From: JAEMQF01 sp963850525
GTDB taxonomy: Bacteria; Pseudomonadota; Gammaproteobacteria; Burkholderiales; Burkholderiaceae_C
Direction of reading: 5' to 3'
Assembly (NCBI GenBank): GCA_963850525.1
Contig: CAWKLQ010000001.1
Coordinates: forward strand, 496,001-560,000
Length of the DNA stretch: 64,000 bases
The notes below the pieces were generated by a model. That model was not told the DNA's origin and did no database searches. It was given only the letters and a program-made list of their open reading frames with translations. Made by a program: the position numbers and the translations under genes. Below, piece after piece: positions 63,743 to 64,000 of this stretch (positions within the stretch are counted from its first letter, which is position 1; every line of letters starts with the position of its first letter).

Positions 63743-64000
63743 CTGCCGTGGCCGCGCGCCCGGCCGGCCACGCGCTGGTCGAAGCGCTGATCGCGCAGGG
63801 CGTGGACACCGCGTTTGGCGTTCCCGGTGAAAGTTACCTCGCCGTGCTTGACGGCTTTCACGAGCATCGACAGCGGATTCGTTTCATCGCCTGCCGCCAA
63901 GAGGGCGGAGCGGGTTTCATGGCCGAGGCGCAAGGCAAGCTGAGCGGCCGGCCGGGGATTTGTTTCGTCACGCGCGGACCCGGCGCGACCAACGCGAGCA
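63739..64000 (+). CDS. Thiamine-diphosphate-dependent enzyme, N-terminal part
   Basis: Eighty-seven codons are visible before the window ends. The start (GHALVEALIAQGVDTAFGVP, then GESYLAVLDGF) and the segment CRQEGGAGFMAEAQGKLSGR with VTRGPGATNAS are the Pyr domain of the acetolactate-synthase/benzoylformate-decarboxylase family, including the activating glutamate in CRQEGG. It overlaps the MFS gene by four bases. Which member it is cannot be told from this fragment. Confidence 0.85.
   Translation, partial: MTAVAARPAGHALVEALIAQGVDTAFGVPGESYLAVLDGFHEHRQRIRFIACRQEGGAGFMAEAQGKLSGRPGICFVTRGPGATNAS

Overview
The window is GC-rich chromosomal DNA from a betaproteobacterium, most likely of the order Burkholderiales. 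The evidence is gene content and order: trxA-rho-rpmE2, an AddB/AddA-like pair beside trxA, and ffs next to dnaX-ybaB-recR. No rRNA, tRNA, CRISPR array or recognisable transposase was seen.

Region 1 (1-18131) is housekeeping. It holds rpmE2, rho and trxA (minus strand), a two-subunit helicase-nuclease (plus strand), a pseudokinase-HDOD regulator, the SRP RNA gene ffs, a divergent PurM-family gene, dnaX-ybaB-recR, mltD, a small methyltransferase, rnhA and a 52-residue orphan protein. Region 2 (18234-23914) carries an RND efflux adaptor and pump, then a convergent gene for an unrecognised protein with a Roadblock-like C-terminus.

Region 3 (24048-32745) looks like one regulated unit. A membrane histidine kinase and an NtrC-type response regulator read leftward. 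Divergent from them is an operon encoding an ECF-type sigma factor, a small companion protein, a TPR-CHAT (caspase-like) protein and a secreted subtilisin-family protease, closed by a strong terminator. The roughly 300-bp divergent intergenic region holds a perfect 16-bp palindrome and a good match to a sigma-54 (-24/-12) promoter pointing at the sigma-factor gene. This suggests a relay: sensor kinase, then sigma-54 activator, then ECF sigma, then two proteases.

Region 4 (32847-62473) is a large glycan locus. It has two MurG-like and four GT4-type glycosyltransferases, one atypical glycosyltransferase, two polysaccharide-deacetylase-like proteins, MacA-MacB-outer-membrane-factor export genes, a GH88 unsaturated glucuronyl hydrolase, two heparinase II/III-type proteins, four aminoglycoside-phosphotransferase-like (APH) proteins, a type I ABC exporter and UDP-glucose 6-dehydrogenase. 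UDP-glucuronate supply together with uronide-lyase and unsaturated-uronide-hydrolase enzymes points to a uronic-acid-containing, glycosaminoglycan-like polymer that is both made and trimmed by this locus. Two decayed glycosyltransferase fragments flank one APH-like gene (57139-59065), recording duplication followed by internal deletion. The window closes with an MFS transporter and the start of a thiamine-diphosphate enzyme.
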